Positions 1 to 8,843 of a stretch of 64,000 nucleotides of DNA are shown piece after piece (within the stretch, counting starts at the first letter, position 1; each line of letters starts with the position of its first letter). The stretch is taken from contig NZ_CP022604.1 of the NCBI RefSeq assembly GCF_002278035.1, forward strand, positions 2,428,501 to 2,492,500, written 5' to 3'. Below the pieces are notes generated by a model, which saw only the letters and a list, made by a program, of their open reading frames with translations, was not told where the DNA came from and ran no database searches. The DNA comes from Ochrobactrum quorumnocens. GTDB lineage: Bacteria; Pseudomonadota; Alphaproteobacteria; Rhizobiales; Rhizobiaceae. The position numbers and the translations under genes were made by a program.

Positions 1-125
1 TCAATAATCGTTTCGACTACGAATCGAACTTGCGGGCCTGATATCCTGACGACCGCAACACCCGATGGAAGGCGCCCACTCGACAAGGCAAAAATAGTGT
101 CCTGAAGATGCTGCCGCTCGCTCAT
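1..125 (-). CDS. mnmE: tRNA uridine-5-carboxymethylaminomethyl(34) synthesis GTPase MnmE, N-terminal fragment
   Basis: Reading the minus strand from the ATG at 125 gives 41 codons that run off the window edge. They include DTIFALSSGRLPSGVAVVRI, the signature N-terminus of MnmE (TrmE), the formyl-THF-binding domain of the GTPase that, with MnmG, modifies uridine 34 of tRNA wobble positions. The fragment is open to the end of the window, and the G domain and C-terminal cysteine motif lie outside. It is divergent from the next gene with only 64 bases between the starts. mnmE beside rho and hemE is the usual arrangement near the alphaproteobacterial origin. The identity rests on this short but very characteristic peptide. 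Confidence 0.88.
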   Translation of the reverse strand, partial: MSERQHLQDTIFALSSGRLPSGVAVVRISGPQVRFVVETII

Positions 126-189
126 TTGATTTCCCGTTCTATATTGGTAAGCACGTGCATATTCATTCGCTCCACGAAAGAAAAGACTT

Positions 190-2196
190 ATGACCAATAT
201 CAGCAGCAACAGACTCGGAGCCGCACCAAGCGCTTATCTGCGTCAGCACGCCGATAATCCGGTTCATTGGCAGCCCTGGGGCAAAGATGCACTTGATGCA
301 GCGCAGGAGCTGAACCGCCCTATCCTGCTATCGATTGGTTATGCTGCCTGCCACTGGTGCCACGTCATGGCGCATGAGTCTTTCGAAGACCCGGAAGTTG
401 CCAGCGTCATGAACACGCTGTTCGTCAATGTTAAGGTCGACCGCGAGGAACGACCCGATATCGATCAGATCTATATGGCTGCGCTGAGTGCCATGGGACA
501 GCAAGGCGGGTGGCCGCTTACGATGTTTCTGCGTCCTGATGGCAAGCCATTCTGGGGTGGTACATATTTTCCACCTCAGGCTCGACATAACTTGCCGGGT
601 TTTTTGGACGTGCTCAAGGCAGTCAGTAATCTCTGGCAGGGAAATAAAGAAAAAATTAACCATAATGCCGAGGCTGTGTTTAATCATCTGGAAGCACGGC
701 TGGCGGCGCAGAACGATGCCAGCGCGAACGAGATTGCACGCTTCGATGATGTTGCAGATCGCATATATGAAATGTTCGATCCGGTTCGAGGCGGCATCAA
801 TGGCGCACCGAAGTTTCCGAACACGCCGTTCATGGATGCCCTCTGGTTATCCTGGCTCTATAATCGGCAAGCGACCCATCGCGATATGTTTCTGCTTTCA
901 TTGAAGACGATGTTGCAAGGCGGCATCTATGATCATTTGGGTGGCGGACTTTGTCGCTATAGCGTCGATGCAGACTGGCTCGTGCCACATTTTGAAAAGA
1001 TGCTTTATGACAATGCTCAAGTCATTAGGCACGCGACTTATGCCTATGCCGAGACTAAGGATGAATTGTTCCGTGTCCGAATCGAAGAGATAGTCAATTG
1101 GTTGATACGAGAAATGCGTTTGCCGGATGGCAGTTTTGCATCAAGCCTCGATGCGGACAGTGAAGGCGAAGAAGGAAAGTTCTATATCTTTTCAGAGGCG
1201 GAAATCGATAACGTCCTCGGTGATCAGGCGGGAAACTTCAAAACCTATTATGGTGTGAAACCCGAGGGTAATTTTGAAGGCATGAATATTCTCAACCGTC
1301 TTCATGCCGTCAATGAAGACGGTTTAGTACCGTCGAATATCGCGGCGGCCAGAGACAAGCTTCTCCATTATCGCAATGCTCGTGTTCAACCGGGGCGCGA
1401 CGAAAAAGCTCTTACCGACTGGAACGCTCTTATGATCCGCGCGCTGGCGGAGGCCGGCCGTTGTTTCAAGCGATCAGATTGGGTTGACTACGCCGTTTCG
1501 GCCTATCGTTCAATAGGTTCATCGTTTCAGGATGGGCGCATCGCACATTGCCGAATGTATGACGTGCTGGTCTACCCTGCCCTCTCGACAGATTACGCCG
1601 CGATGATGAATGCCGCACTTTCACTGTTTGAAGCAACTGGTGACAGAACATTCATTCGCGATGCGGTTGCGCTCAAAGACGCGCTTGATGCAAACAATTG
1701 CGACGCGTCAGGCAATCACCGACTTTCCGCACTCGATGCGGAGGACGTAATTCTGCATAGTTATGGCGATTATGACGAAGCGATCCCCAATGCCACCAGC
1801 CAGATCATTGAAGCTTTCACACGGCTGTTTCTCGCAACAGGCGATATGCACCTTTATATCCAGAATGAACGTCTGGTTGAACAGGCCATGGGTCGTGCGC
1901 TTGTCCAGCAATATGGCCAGATCGGCATATTGAATGCGTGCCGCTTTGCAGCCGAACCGCTGTCTTTGGTAATTGCTGATGAAGGTGCTGATGGTGAACT
2001 CGCTGCCACGGCAGAAAGAATTACCGATCCAAGGCGGCTTGATAAATTCGTTCAATTTGAAGCAGGCAAAGAAATTGAGCTCCCGACAGGTGGCATTGCA
2101 CATGCCAATAAACCGTCAGCCTGGCTCTGCAAGGGGCAAGTCTGCCTAGCGCCTGTCGAGACCCCTGCCGCACTCGAAATCCTGCTGAGAGGCTAA
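190..2196 (+). CDS. Thioredoxin domain-containing protein, YyaL/DUF255 (spermatogenesis-associated protein 20-like) family
   Basis: The 668-residue product has the full length of the YyaL/SPATA20 family. The N-terminal thioredoxin-like domain (about 5-165) carries YAACHWCHVM with Cys54 and Cys57, and the rest is the (alpha/alpha)6 barrel resembling N-acylglucosamine 2-epimerases and cellobiose epimerases (for example PHFEKMLYDNA and ALTDWNALMIRALA). There is no signal peptide, so the protein is probably cytoplasmic. The biochemical role of the family is not settled; a redox or sugar-related role is only inferred from the folds. The start is the first ATG, preceded by an A/G-rich stretch rather than a strong Shine-Dalgarno. 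It converges on rho, with a shared bidirectional terminator between them. Confidence 0.9.
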   Translation: MTNISSNRLGAAPSAYLRQHADNPVHWQPWGKDALDAAQELNRPILLSIGYAACHWCHVMAHESFEDPEVASVMNTLFVNVKVDREERPDIDQIYMAALSAMGQQGGWPLTMFLRPDGKPFWGGTYFPPQARHNLPGFLDVLKAVSNLWQGNKEKINHNAEAVFNHLEARLAAQNDASANEIARFDDVADRIYEMFDPVRGGINGAPKFPNTPFMDALWLSWLYNRQATHRDMFLLSLKTMLQGGIYDHLGGGLCRYSVDADWLVPHFEKMLYDNAQVIRHATYAYAETKDELFRVRIEEIVNWLIREMRLPDGSFASSLDADSEGEEGKFYIFSEAEIDNVLGDQAGNFKTYYGVKPEGNFEGMNILNRLHAVNEDGLVPSNIAAARDKLLHYRNARVQPGRDEKALTDWNALMIRALAEAGRCFKRSDWVDYAVSAYRSIGSSFQDGRIAHCRMYDVLVYPALSTDYAAMMNAALSLFEATGDRTFIRDAVALKDALDANNCDASGNHRLSALDAEDVILHSYGDYDEAIPNATSQIIEAFTRLFLATGDMHLYIQNERLVEQAMGRALVQQYGQIGILNACRFAAEPLSLVIADEGADGELAATAERITDPRRLDKFVQFEAGKEIELPTGGIAHANKPSAWLCKGQVCLAPVETPAALEILLRG

Positions 2197-2225
2197 GCCT
2201 GCCGATTTCTGAGACCAGAAAATAG

Positions 2226-2259
2226 AAACGCCGCGCTGATGTCTCAACGCGGCGTTTTG
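2226..2259. terminator. Bidirectional intrinsic terminator between yyaL-like gene and rho
   Basis: Perfect 8-bp stem ACGCCGCG (2228-2235) / CGCGGCGT (2248-2255) with a 12-nt loop, followed by TTTTG and preceded by AGAAA, so it can serve both convergent genes. Confidence 0.85.
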
Positions 2260-2281
2260 TTTGGATACGGATAAACCGAAA

Positions 2282-3547
2282 TTACGTATTCATAGAATCG
2301 AAGAACTCGCCATTGCTCTTGGTCTGCTTGAGCTTGTCGATAAGGAACTCGATCGCATCGGTAGTCCCCATCGGTGCAAGAATGCGGCGAAGTACGAAAA
2401 TCTTCTGGAGATCGGCGCGTGGCACCAACAGGTCTTCCTTACGTGTGCCGGACTTGAGAATGTCCATGGCAGGGAAGATACGTTTGTCGGCAACCTTACG
2501 ATCAAGAACGATTTCCGAGTTACCCGTGCCCTTGAATTCTTCGAAGATCACTTCGTCCATACGCGAACCGGTATCGATCAGCGCGGTGGCGATGATGGTG
2601 AGCGAGCCACCTTCTTCAATGTTACGGGCTGCACCGAAGAAGCGCTTCGGCCGCTGGAGTGCGTTTGCATCGACACCACCGGTCAAAACCTTGCCGGATG
2701 AAGGCACAACGGTGTTGTAAGCGCGTCCAAGACGGGTGATGGAGTCGAGAAGGATCACAACGTCACGGCCATGTTCAACAAGGCGCTTTGCCTTTTCGAT
2801 GACCATTTCAGCGACCTGAACGTGACGTGATGCCGGTTCGTCGAAGGTCGAAGAAACAACTTCGCCCTTAACCGAACGCTGCATGTCGGTCACTTCTTCC
2901 GGACGTTCGTCAATCAGAAGAACGATCAGATAGCATTCAGGATGGTTCGCAGTGATCGAATGCGCAATGTTCTGCAACAGAACAGTCTTACCGGTACGTG
3001 GCGGAGCGACGATCAGACCGCGCTGGCCTTTGCCGAGTGGCGCAACCAGATCGATAACGCGGGACGAAAGATCCTTTGAGGTTGGAACTTCCAGCTCCAT
3101 CTTGAAGCGCTCATTTGGATAGAGCGGCGTCAGGTTATCAAAATGAACCTTGTGGCGGATCTTTTCCGGATCTTCAAAATTGATCGTGTTGACCTTGAGG
3201 AGTGCGAAATAACGTTCGCCTTCCTTAGGACCACGGATCGGACCTTCAACCGTATCGCCGGTCTTCAACGAGAAGCGGCGAAGCTGGGAAGGAGAAATAT
3301 AAATATCGTCCGGGCCTGGCAGATAGTTGGCATCGGCAGAGCGCAGGAAGCCAAATCCGTCCTGCAGCACTTCAACAACTCCCTCGCCGATAATTTCGAC
3401 GTCCTGAGCAGCAAGGCTCTTGAGAATCGCGAACATCAGTTCCTGCTTGCGCATTGCGCTCGCATTTTCGACCTCAAGCGTTTCGGCAAATGCCAGCAGC
3501 TCAACCGGGGTTTTGTTTTTAAGTTCTTGTAGTTTCATTTCCTGCAT
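2282..3547 (-). CDS. rho: Transcription termination factor Rho
   Basis: Rho is the hexameric RNA-dependent ATPase that ends transcription and releases RNA polymerase. The 421-residue product has the N-terminal helical Rho domain (1-50), a cold-shock-like RNA-binding domain (about 53-125, with GFGFLRS), and a RecA-type motor with the P-loop [10 protein letters not shown] (181-190) and Walker [11 protein letters not shown]. The first ATG (3547) has an AAGAG element upstream; a second in-frame ATG at 3538 overlaps the stop of a 47-codon upstream ORF. Length and order of domains are those of a normal Rho. It lies downstream of hemE-hemJ but is separated from them by a terminator and a 240-base leader, so it probably has its own promoter. 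Confidence 0.98.
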   Translation of the reverse strand: MQEMKLQELKNKTPVELLAFAETLEVENASAMRKQELMFAILKSLAAQDVEIIGEGVVEVLQDGFGFLRSADANYLPGPDDIYISPSQLRRFSLKTGDTVEGPIRGPKEGERYFALLKVNTINFEDPEKIRHKVHFDNLTPLYPNERFKMELEVPTSKDLSSRVIDLVAPLGKGQRGLIVAPPRTGKTVLLQNIAHSITANHPECYLIVLLIDERPEEVTDMQRSVKGEVVSSTFDEPASRHVQVAEMVIEKAKRLVEHGRDVVILLDSITRLGRAYNTVVPSSGKVLTGGVDANALQRPKRFFGAARNIEEGGSLTIIATALIDTGSRMDEVIFEEFKGTGNSEIVLDRKVADKRIFPAMDILKSGTRKEDLLVPRADLQKIFVLRRILAPMGTTDAIEFLIDKLKQTKSNGEFFDSMNT

Positions 3548-3678
3548 GGGTGAGGAACTCTTTTGAAATATAAGGAGAAAATGCAGTTGTTCGGAAAGGT
3601 GGTCACGTGGAGTGTGACCGGCATCGAAGGCCTGCTGTCATGGTGGGAAGAGGACTCACTCATACCGGTTTGCGGCAT
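3535..3678 (-). other. Possible leader ORF of rho (47 codons, ATGA overlap)
   Basis: On the minus strand an ATG at 3678 opens a 47-codon frame (starting MPQTGMSES) that ends in a TGA overlapping the second start candidate of rho (ATGA at 3535-3538). Enterobacterial rho has a short leader gene, rhoL, so a coupled leader is conceivable. No similarity to RhoL is visible and the start lacks a clear ribosome site. The whole 240-base rho leader otherwise shows no feature I can name. This may be chance. Confidence 0.25.
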
Positions 3679-3732
3679 GAAGAGCAAGTCTCAGTTAAGG
3701 ATTGCTGGAAGTTAGTGCAATAGGAAAAAGGT

Positions 3733-3771
3733 AGAAGCCCGAAAAAATCGCGAAAAAACTATCGGGCTTCT
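3733..3771 (-). terminator. Intrinsic terminator downstream of hemJ
   Basis: Perfect 10-bp inverted repeat AGAAGCCCGA (3733-3742) / TCGGGCTTCT (3762-3771). On the minus strand the stem is followed by ACCTTTTTCC, giving a terminator for hemE-hemJ just after the hemJ stop. Confidence 0.8.
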
Positions 3772-3788
3772 TTGAAAAATATAGAGAA

Positions 3789-4328
3789 TTAGAATGGCTT
3801 CACGATCACAAGAATAACGATGAAGATCATCAGTAGTGTCGGAACTTCATTGATGATTCTCCAGTGTTTGGCTGATTTGGTGTTACGATCTTCTGCGAAG
3901 AGCCGTGTTGCCTTTGACAGATAACCGTGAAGGCCAGACAACAGAACGACCAGCAAAAGCTTGGCATGCAACCAGCCACCCCGAAACCCGAAAATCTCCC
4001 AAGCCATCCAAAGACCGGCTATCCATGTCACAACCATGGCAGGATTAATGATGAAACGAAGCAACCGCCGTTCCATCACCTTGAAGGTTTCCGAGGTTTC
4101 TGAACCGGGTGTTGTCGCGCAATGATAGACGAAAAGACGCGGCAGATAGAGCATGCCTGCCATCCAGGCGATTACGGCAATGACATGGATCGATTTGACC
4201 CAAAGATAAGCGTCAGCTGGATTCACGTGAAACAATCCCCATAAACCAAGTACCACAACCGCAAGACCGACGACGGTACGGATCAGAGCGGCTTTGCCGC
4301 TGTTTGCTTTATCGGAGGCACTCATCAT
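3789..4328 (-). CDS. hemJ: Protoporphyrinogen oxidase HemJ
   Basis: HemJ oxidises protoporphyrinogen IX to protoporphyrin IX in the inner membrane, the penultimate step of haem synthesis in most alphaproteobacteria that lack HemG or HemY. The 179-residue protein shows four to five hydrophobic helices (about 13-34, 42-66, 92-112, 120-138, 160-178). The family histidine lies in VKSIHVIAVIAWMAG (His48), and LPRLFVYH follows it. It begins in a TGATG overlap with the hemE stop, so the two are translationally coupled and act in the same pathway. Older annotations call this family CopD-like or UPF0093. Confidence 0.93.
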   Translation of the reverse strand: MMSASDKANSGKAALIRTVVGLAVVVLGLWGLFHVNPADAYLWVKSIHVIAVIAWMAGMLYLPRLFVYHCATTPGSETSETFKVMERRLLRFIINPAMVVTWIAGLWMAWEIFGFRGGWLHAKLLLVVLLSGLHGYLSKATRLFAEDRNTKSAKHWRIINEVPTLLMIFIVILVIVKPF

Positions 4329-5347
4329 CAGCCTCCACGAACGCGATCAATCATGCGCTGAACGTTTTCAATTGGCGCCTGTGGCGTAATTCCGTGGCCA
4401 AGATTGAAGATCAGCGGGCCCTGCCCGAGATTTTTCAGGATTGCATCAACCCCTTCGTCCAGAGCCTCGCCACCAGCGACAACGCGCAGCGGATCGAGAT
4501 TACCCTGAATGGCGCCTTCCTTCTGCAATTCCTGCGCAAATGAGTTTGGAACAGACCAGTCAAGGCCGAGCACATCAACACCGGTCTTTTCACGGTAGCC
4601 CGCATAAAGCATTCCGGCTCCTTTCGGAAACCCGATGATACGTGCGTCGGGATAAATCGCCCTCACCTTCTGGACGATCCGGGCGACCGGACGGATACAG
4701 AAACGTTCAAAGCAATCTTCATCGAGAACGCCAGACCAGGAATCGAAAATCTGCACGGCATCAGCGCCTGCATCGAGCTGTTCGATGAGATATTCGGCTG
4801 AAACATCCGCCAGATCATTCAAAAGCTTTTCGAACGCTTCCGGGAAACGATAGGCAAACAAACGAGCGGGAGCCTGATCAGGCGTGCCGTGACCGGCGAT
4901 CATATAGGTCGCAACGGTCCAGGGAGCGCCACAGAAGCCCAGCAGCGTTGTTTCGTCGGGGAGTTGCTCGCGGAGCAGCCGAACCGTCTCATAGACCGGC
5001 TCCAGCCTTTTGGCGACACCTTCAGTCTCAAGCCAGAATATCTCATCGGCATCAATCGGTGTCATCAATGGTCCCTTGCCTTCTTCAAAGCGAAGGTCTC
5101 GTCCAAGGGCGTGAGGAACAACCAGGATATCTGAAAACAAAATGGCTGCATCAAAGCCATAACGGCGGATTGGCTGAAGTGTCACTTCGACTGCCAGATC
5201 GGGTGAATAGCAGAGGTCGAGGAAGCTTCCGGCTTTCTTGCGCACTTCGCGATATTCGGGAAGGTATCGTCCGGCCTGACGCATCATCCAGATTGGAGGT
5301 GGAAAGACTGTCTCACCGTCTATCACTTTCAGGACCTTGCGTTTCAT
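4328..5347 (-). CDS. hemE: Uroporphyrinogen decarboxylase
   Basis: HemE removes four carboxyl groups from uroporphyrinogen III to give coproporphyrinogen III. The 339-residue product is normal length. It has the N-terminal signature [18 protein letters not shown] with the substrate-binding Arg23, and the catalytic Asp73 lies in [23 protein letters not shown] and the C-terminal NLGHGI motif are also present. It precedes hemJ in a two-gene haem operon. Its 5' side faces the presumed replication origin, an arrangement known in Caulobacter and Sinorhizobium, where the chromosomal origin abuts hemE. Confidence 0.97.
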   Translation of the reverse strand: MKRKVLKVIDGETVFPPPIWMMRQAGRYLPEYREVRKKAGSFLDLCYSPDLAVEVTLQPIRRYGFDAAILFSDILVVPHALGRDLRFEEGKGPLMTPIDADEIFWLETEGVAKRLEPVYETVRLLREQLPDETTLLGFCGAPWTVATYMIAGHGTPDQAPARLFAYRFPEAFEKLLNDLADVSAEYLIEQLDAGADAVQIFDSWSGVLDEDCFERFCIRPVARIVQKVRAIYPDARIIGFPKGAGMLYAGYREKTGVDVLGLDWSVPNSFAQELQKEGAIQGNLDPLRVVAGGEALDEGVDAILKNLGQGPLIFNLGHGITPQAPIENVQRMIDRVRGG

Positions 5348-5423
5348 TACATTCCACCCTGTCTGATCTGTTTCCGTGGTTCTGTGTGAAAGTTTTCCCG
5401 TCCGGCTCTCATAAAGAAAGGAT

Positions 5424-5462
5424 GATTCAGGAATCTTTTGATTCTTAGAGTCTGTTGGAATC
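5424..5462. promoter_or_regulatory. Cluster of five GANTC (CcrM methylation) sites beside hemE
   Basis: GATTC 5424-5428, GAATC 5431-5435, GATTC 5440-5444, GAGTC 5448-5452 and GAATC 5458-5462. GANTC is the target of the cell-cycle methyltransferase CcrM. About one site per 256 bases would be expected by chance. The cluster lies 77 bases upstream of the hemE start, so it could act on replication, on hemE expression or on both. Confidence 0.7.
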
Positions 5463-5790
5463 GGGGATTAAGGTTTGTCCGTCTTTTCCCCACAGTTCCG
5501 CTCTGGCCATCTCAGCCTGTGCGATAATTCACCGATCGCTCGGACAAAAGCAATGAAAACTAAAATCTTTCATTGAATAGAAGGGGTTACCAATTGACGC
5601 AGTTTCGGCCTCTTTGTGGACAAGCTGGGTATATTGTTGTGATTTCCAAATGTTACGAGTCTTGTCCACAGTGGCTTTCTGAAGCTTCTCACATGTGGGC
5701 TCGCTGTGGATGACTTGCCAAGTTTCCCACTGCCTGCCATGGCTTGTGGATGAAACCTGTGTTTTACGCACACTCGTCAACAGGGGCGGG
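5424..5790. other. Probable chromosomal replication origin (oriC)
   Basis: This is the 451-base gap between hemE and ppsR. DnaA-box-like 9-mers close to TTATCCACA are TTGTCCACA at 5615-5623 (minus) and 5662-5670 (plus), and TCATCCACA at 5705-5713 and 5745-5753 (both minus); weaker matches are at 5486-5494 and 5694-5702. An AT-rich palindrome, CAATGAAA (5551-5558) / TTTCATTG (5568-5575), may belong to the unwinding region. Five GANTC sites lie at 5424-5462 on the hemE side. Position beside hemE, divergent flanking genes and the box cluster together support an origin. No GC-skew test could be made here. Confidence 0.82.
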
Positions 5791-5798
5791 AGAAAACT

Positions 5799-6635
5799 GT
5801 GACCAGACCGCTTTCTTACTTTCATCTTCATCTGATTTCTGATGCGACGGGAGAGACTCTCCTGGCGGCTGGCCGCGCTGCGGCCGCTCAATATGCCAAT
5901 GCGCGGGCAATTGAGCATATCTATCCGCTCATCCGCACAGAGAAGCAGCTGCGAAAAGTGCTTGAGAATATCGACGCTGAACCCGGCATCGTTCTCTATA
6001 CAATCGTCGATCAGAAGCTCGCTGCCATCATCGACGACACCTGTGCGGAAATGGGTGTGCCGAGCGTTTCGGTACTTGAGCCGGTGCTCAACACGTTTCA
6101 GTCTTATCTCGGAGCGCCAGCGCATCGCCGTGCAAGCGCCCAGCATGTGCTCAATGCCGACTATTTTCGCCGGATCGACGCGCTTAATTTCACCATGGAG
6201 CATGATGACGGCCAATTGCCGCTCGATATAGAAGAGGCGGATGTCATTCTGGTGGGTATTTCCCGCACATCGAAGACGCCAACCAGCATCTATATGGCGA
6301 ATCGCGGTATCAAGGCGACGAATGTGCCGATTGTATTGGGTATTCCGGTGCCGGAGGTTCTTTTTACGGCAAAGCGACCCTTGATTGTCGGTCTGGTGGC
6401 AACTGCGGAACGTATTTCCCAGATCAGACAGAACCGCCCGCTTGGCAATGTACCGTCTCTTGATACGGGTCTTTATACAGACCGCGTTTCAATTTCCGAA
6501 GAACTGGCTTATGCCCGCAACCTGTGCAACCGGCACGGTTGGCCGATTATTGATGTGTCGCGCCGGTCGATTGAGGAAACCGCAGCCGCTATCATGGCCT
6601 TGCTGCGCGATGGCAAGAAGGAAGATCAGTCATGA
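5799..6635 (+). CDS. ppsR: Pyruvate, phosphate dikinase regulatory protein (kinase/pyrophosphorylase, DUF299)
   Basis: This family switches pyruvate phosphate dikinase (or PEP synthase) off by ADP-dependent threonine phosphorylation and on by phosphate-dependent pyrophosphorylation. The 278-residue product opens with [14 protein letters not shown] and has the P-loop [11 protein letters not shown] at 153-163, both hallmarks of DUF299. The start is a GTG at 5799 behind a GGGCGGGAG ribosome-site stretch. It is the first gene right of the presumed origin and overlaps maf by ATGA. With pckA and the HprK/HPr genes further along, the window holds several controls on PEP metabolism. Confidence 0.93.
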   Translation: MTRPLSYFHLHLISDATGETLLAAGRAAAAQYANARAIEHIYPLIRTEKQLRKVLENIDAEPGIVLYTIVDQKLAAIIDDTCAEMGVPSVSVLEPVLNTFQSYLGAPAHRRASAQHVLNADYFRRIDALNFTMEHDDGQLPLDIEEADVILVGISRTSKTPTSIYMANRGIKATNVPIVLGIPVPEVLFTAKRPLIVGLVATAERISQIRQNRPLGNVPSLDTGLYTDRVSISEELAYARNLCNRHGWPIIDVSRRSIEETAAAIMALLRDGKKEDQS

Positions 6636-7231
6636 CCACGAAACTTATTCTCGCCTCGAAGAGTCCGTTCCGTTCGGCAATTTTAAAAAATGCCGGCATC
6701 GTGTTTTCGACCGAAAGTGCGGATATCGATGAACGTGCGGTTGAGGCTCCTCTCTATAAAAGCGGTGCAACACCGCAAGAGGTAGCGCAGGTTCTGGCCG
6801 AAGCAAAAGCCTTATCTGTCAGTGAAAATCATCCCGATGTCGTGGTGATTGGTTGCGATCAGACGCTTTCCTTGGGCGATCAGATTTTCCACAAGCCTGT
6901 GGATATGGATGCAGCGCGCCGCCAGCTTTTGCAGTTTTCGGGCAAGACGCATCAGCTTAATAGCGCTGTCGTGCTGGTCAAAAATGGCAAGACCCTGTGG
7001 CGGCATGTTTCGGTGGCGCGCATGACCATGCGCAATCTCGATCCGGGCTTTGTCGGACGCTATCTTGGTCGCGTTGGCGATATTGCCCTTTCAAGTGTCG
7101 GCGCTTATCAGGTCGAGGGTCCGGGCATTCAGCTCTTTGAAGAAATCGAAGGCGATTATTTCACCATCGTCGGATTGCCCCTGTTGCCACTGCTCAATGA
7201 ATTGAGGAAGGAAAATCTGATCGATGGCTAA
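6632..7231 (+). CDS. Maf-like nucleoside triphosphate pyrophosphatase
   Basis: Maf proteins hydrolyse non-canonical or methylated nucleoside triphosphates to monophosphates and affect septation when overproduced. The 199-residue product starts with [15 protein letters not shown], the substrate loop of the family, and has [11 protein letters not shown] around the catalytic Asp76. The CDQ pattern is closer to the YceF subfamily (7-methyl-GTP pyrophosphatase) than to classical Maf, which has ADTVV at that place; this subfamily call is an inference. It overlaps ppsR by 4 bases and aroE by 8, so the genes are coupled. Confidence 0.9.
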   Translation: MTTKLILASKSPFRSAILKNAGIVFSTESADIDERAVEAPLYKSGATPQEVAQVLAEAKALSVSENHPDVVVIGCDQTLSLGDQIFHKPVDMDAARRQLLQFSGKTHQLNSAVVLVKNGKTLWRHVSVARMTMRNLDPGFVGRYLGRVGDIALSSVGAYQVEGPGIQLFEEIEGDYFTIVGLPLLPLLNELRKENLIDG

Positions 7232-8084
7232 AAAGGCATTTGTGACCGGCTTTCCAATAAAGCATTCGCGCTCGCCGCTCATTCACGGCTTCTGGCTCAG
7301 GGAGCTGGGTCTCGAAGGCTCTTATGAAGCCATTGAGGTCGCGCCTGAAAATTTTGCAGAATTTGCCACCTCGCTTGAACAAAACGGCTTTGTCGGGGGT
7401 AATGTCACAATCCCACATAAGGAAGTGGCTTTTGCGGCTGTGGAAATCCGCGATGAAGCAGCCAATGCCATTGGCGCAGTCAACACGCTCTGGCTCGACA
7501 ACGGCAGGCTTTGCGGCGGCAATACCGACGCTTATGGTTTCGCGGCCAATCTGGATGCGCTGGCACCCGGTTGGGACAATGCGGATACGGCACTGGTTCT
7601 GGGCGCAGGCGGCGCGGGACGCGCTATTGTCCACGCTTTGCAGACGCGCGGTTTCTCGCGCATCGCAATCATCAATCGCACGCTAAGCCGGGCCGAAGAA
7701 CTGGCAAGCCATTTTGGCCAAGGCGTTTCAGCGCATGGATGGGATGCAGCGCAGCGTCTTGTCAAAGAAGCGGGTCTGATCGTCAACACCACTTCACTCG
7801 GCATGAGCGGACATATGACCAGTGGGGGCGAGGCGACAGAGTTTCCGCTTGATCTGAGTGAGGCGCAGAAATCAGCCGTTGCCACCGATATTGTCTATAT
7901 TCCGCTCAGGACGCCGTTTCTCACCAGCGCTGAAGCAGCGGGTCTTAAAACTGTCGATGGGCTTGGCATGTTGCTGCATCAGGCGGTCCCGGGTTTTGAA
8001 CGCTGGTTTGGCAAAAGACCAGAAGTGACAGAAGCACTTCGTAATTATATTCTGGATGATATGAAAAAGGCTGGTGCTTTATGA
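7224..8084 (+). CDS. aroE: Shikimate dehydrogenase (NADP+)
   Basis: AroE reduces 3-dehydroshikimate to shikimate in aromatic amino acid synthesis. The 286-residue protein has the N-terminal substrate domain with KHSRSPLIH (13-21), the catalytic lysine in NVTIPHKE (Lys66) and the partner aspartate in GGNTDAYGF (Asp102). The NADP-binding glycine loop is GAGGAGRA (127-134), followed by the INRT stretch typical of NADP specificity. The start overlaps maf by 8 bases and the stop overlaps coaE by ATGA, so ppsR-maf-aroE-coaE looks like one operon running away from the origin. Confidence 0.97.
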   Translation: MAKKAFVTGFPIKHSRSPLIHGFWLRELGLEGSYEAIEVAPENFAEFATSLEQNGFVGGNVTIPHKEVAFAAVEIRDEAANAIGAVNTLWLDNGRLCGGNTDAYGFAANLDALAPGWDNADTALVLGAGGAGRAIVHALQTRGFSRIAIINRTLSRAEELASHFGQGVSAHGWDAAQRLVKEAGLIVNTTSLGMSGHMTSGGEATEFPLDLSEAQKSAVATDIVYIPLRTPFLTSAEAAGLKTVDGLGMLLHQAVPGFERWFGKRPEVTEALRNYILDDMKKAGAL

Positions 8085-8680
8085 TCATCCTCGGACTGAC
8101 CGGCTCTATAGGCATGGGAAAAACCACTGCGGCAAACATGTTTGCCGACAATGGTGTGCCGGTCTATAGCGCGGACGATGCTGTTCACCAGCTTTATTCG
8201 GGTCGGGCGGCTCCCCTGATCGAAGCCGCCTTCCCCGGAACGGTTGTCGATGGCACGGTCGACCGGACAAAACTATCAGCAGCCGTGCTTGGCAAGCCGG
8301 AAGCGCTTAAAAAGCTTGAATCCATCATTCATCCACTGGTGCACGAAGAAGAAAAAGCCTTTCTTGCGAATGCGCGCGCCGGCGGCGCCGAAATTGCCCT
8401 CATTGATATTCCTTTGCTGTTTGAAACGGGCGGTGAAAGCCGCGTGGATAAAGTGGCTGTTGTGTCTGCGCCTGCCGACATTCAGCGTGAGCGCGTTCTT
8501 TCCCGCGCAGGCATGACGGAAGCGAAGTTCGAGGCCATTCTAGCCCGACAGATCAAGGACAGCGAAAAGCGTGCGCGTGCGGATTTCGTCATCGATTCTT
8601 CGGGCGACTTTGAGGAAACGCGGGCGCAGATCAAAGCCATCATCGCTGAATTGCGTGGAAAGCCTGTCAATCAGTCCTGA
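8081..8680 (+). CDS. coaE: Dephospho-CoA kinase
   Basis: CoaE phosphorylates the 3'-hydroxyl of dephospho-CoA, the last step of coenzyme A synthesis. The 199-residue product has the P-loop [12 protein letters not shown] (5-16), the ADDAVHQLY substrate region, [10 protein letters not shown] and the [12 protein letters not shown] stretch of this family. It starts inside the aroE stop (ATGA). The pathway's first enzyme, CoaA, is also in the window, at 21690, but in a separate operon. A roughly 95-base palindromic repeat region follows before dnaQ. Confidence 0.97.
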   Translation: MIILGLTGSIGMGKTTAANMFADNGVPVYSADDAVHQLYSGRAAPLIEAAFPGTVVDGTVDRTKLSAAVLGKPEALKKLESIIHPLVHEEEKAFLANARAGGAEIALIDIPLLFETGGESRVDKVAVVSAPADIQRERVLSRAGMTEAKFEAILARQIKDSEKRARADFVIDSSGDFEETRAQIKAIIAELRGKPVNQS

Positions 8681-8730
8681 GAGCTGGCCCTGAGAGCTGG
8701 CATAGCGTGCTATAAAGTACCAAATCATTT

Positions 8731-8767
8731 AGAGCCGTTTCGATCTGATTGAATCAGATCGGGCTCT
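8731..8767. repeat. Intergenic palindrome, first half of a mosaic element
   Basis: Nested inverted repeats: outer AGAGCC (8731-8736) / GGCTCT (8762-8767), inner GATCTGATT (8742-8750) / AATCAGATC (8752-8760) around a single G. It sits directly before a copy of the dispersed 45-bp repeat, as in a two-palindrome mosaic element. Confidence 0.75.
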
Positions 8768-8784
8768 AACCCTTTTGTTTAAAC

Positions 8785-8826
8785 GCGCATCTTATCCGAA
8801 AACCGCTTCGCACTTTTCGGGATGCT
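8785..8826 (-). repeat. Dispersed palindromic repeat, copy 1
   Basis: Read on the minus strand it runs from GCATCCCGAAAAGTG through GCGGTTTTCGGATAAGATGCG, so the ends pair (GCATC / GATGC). It belongs to the family with the core AAAGTGGGAACCGGTTTT. It lies 18 bases before the dnaQ start. Confidence 0.75.
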
Positions 8827-8843
8827 CTCTAAGAGGTTTTTCC

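Noticed and set aside
8775..8843. Longer N-terminus of DnaQ from 8775
   Set aside because: These codons fall within the dispersed repeat and are unlike DnaQ N-termini; the ATG at 8844 has a good ribosome site.
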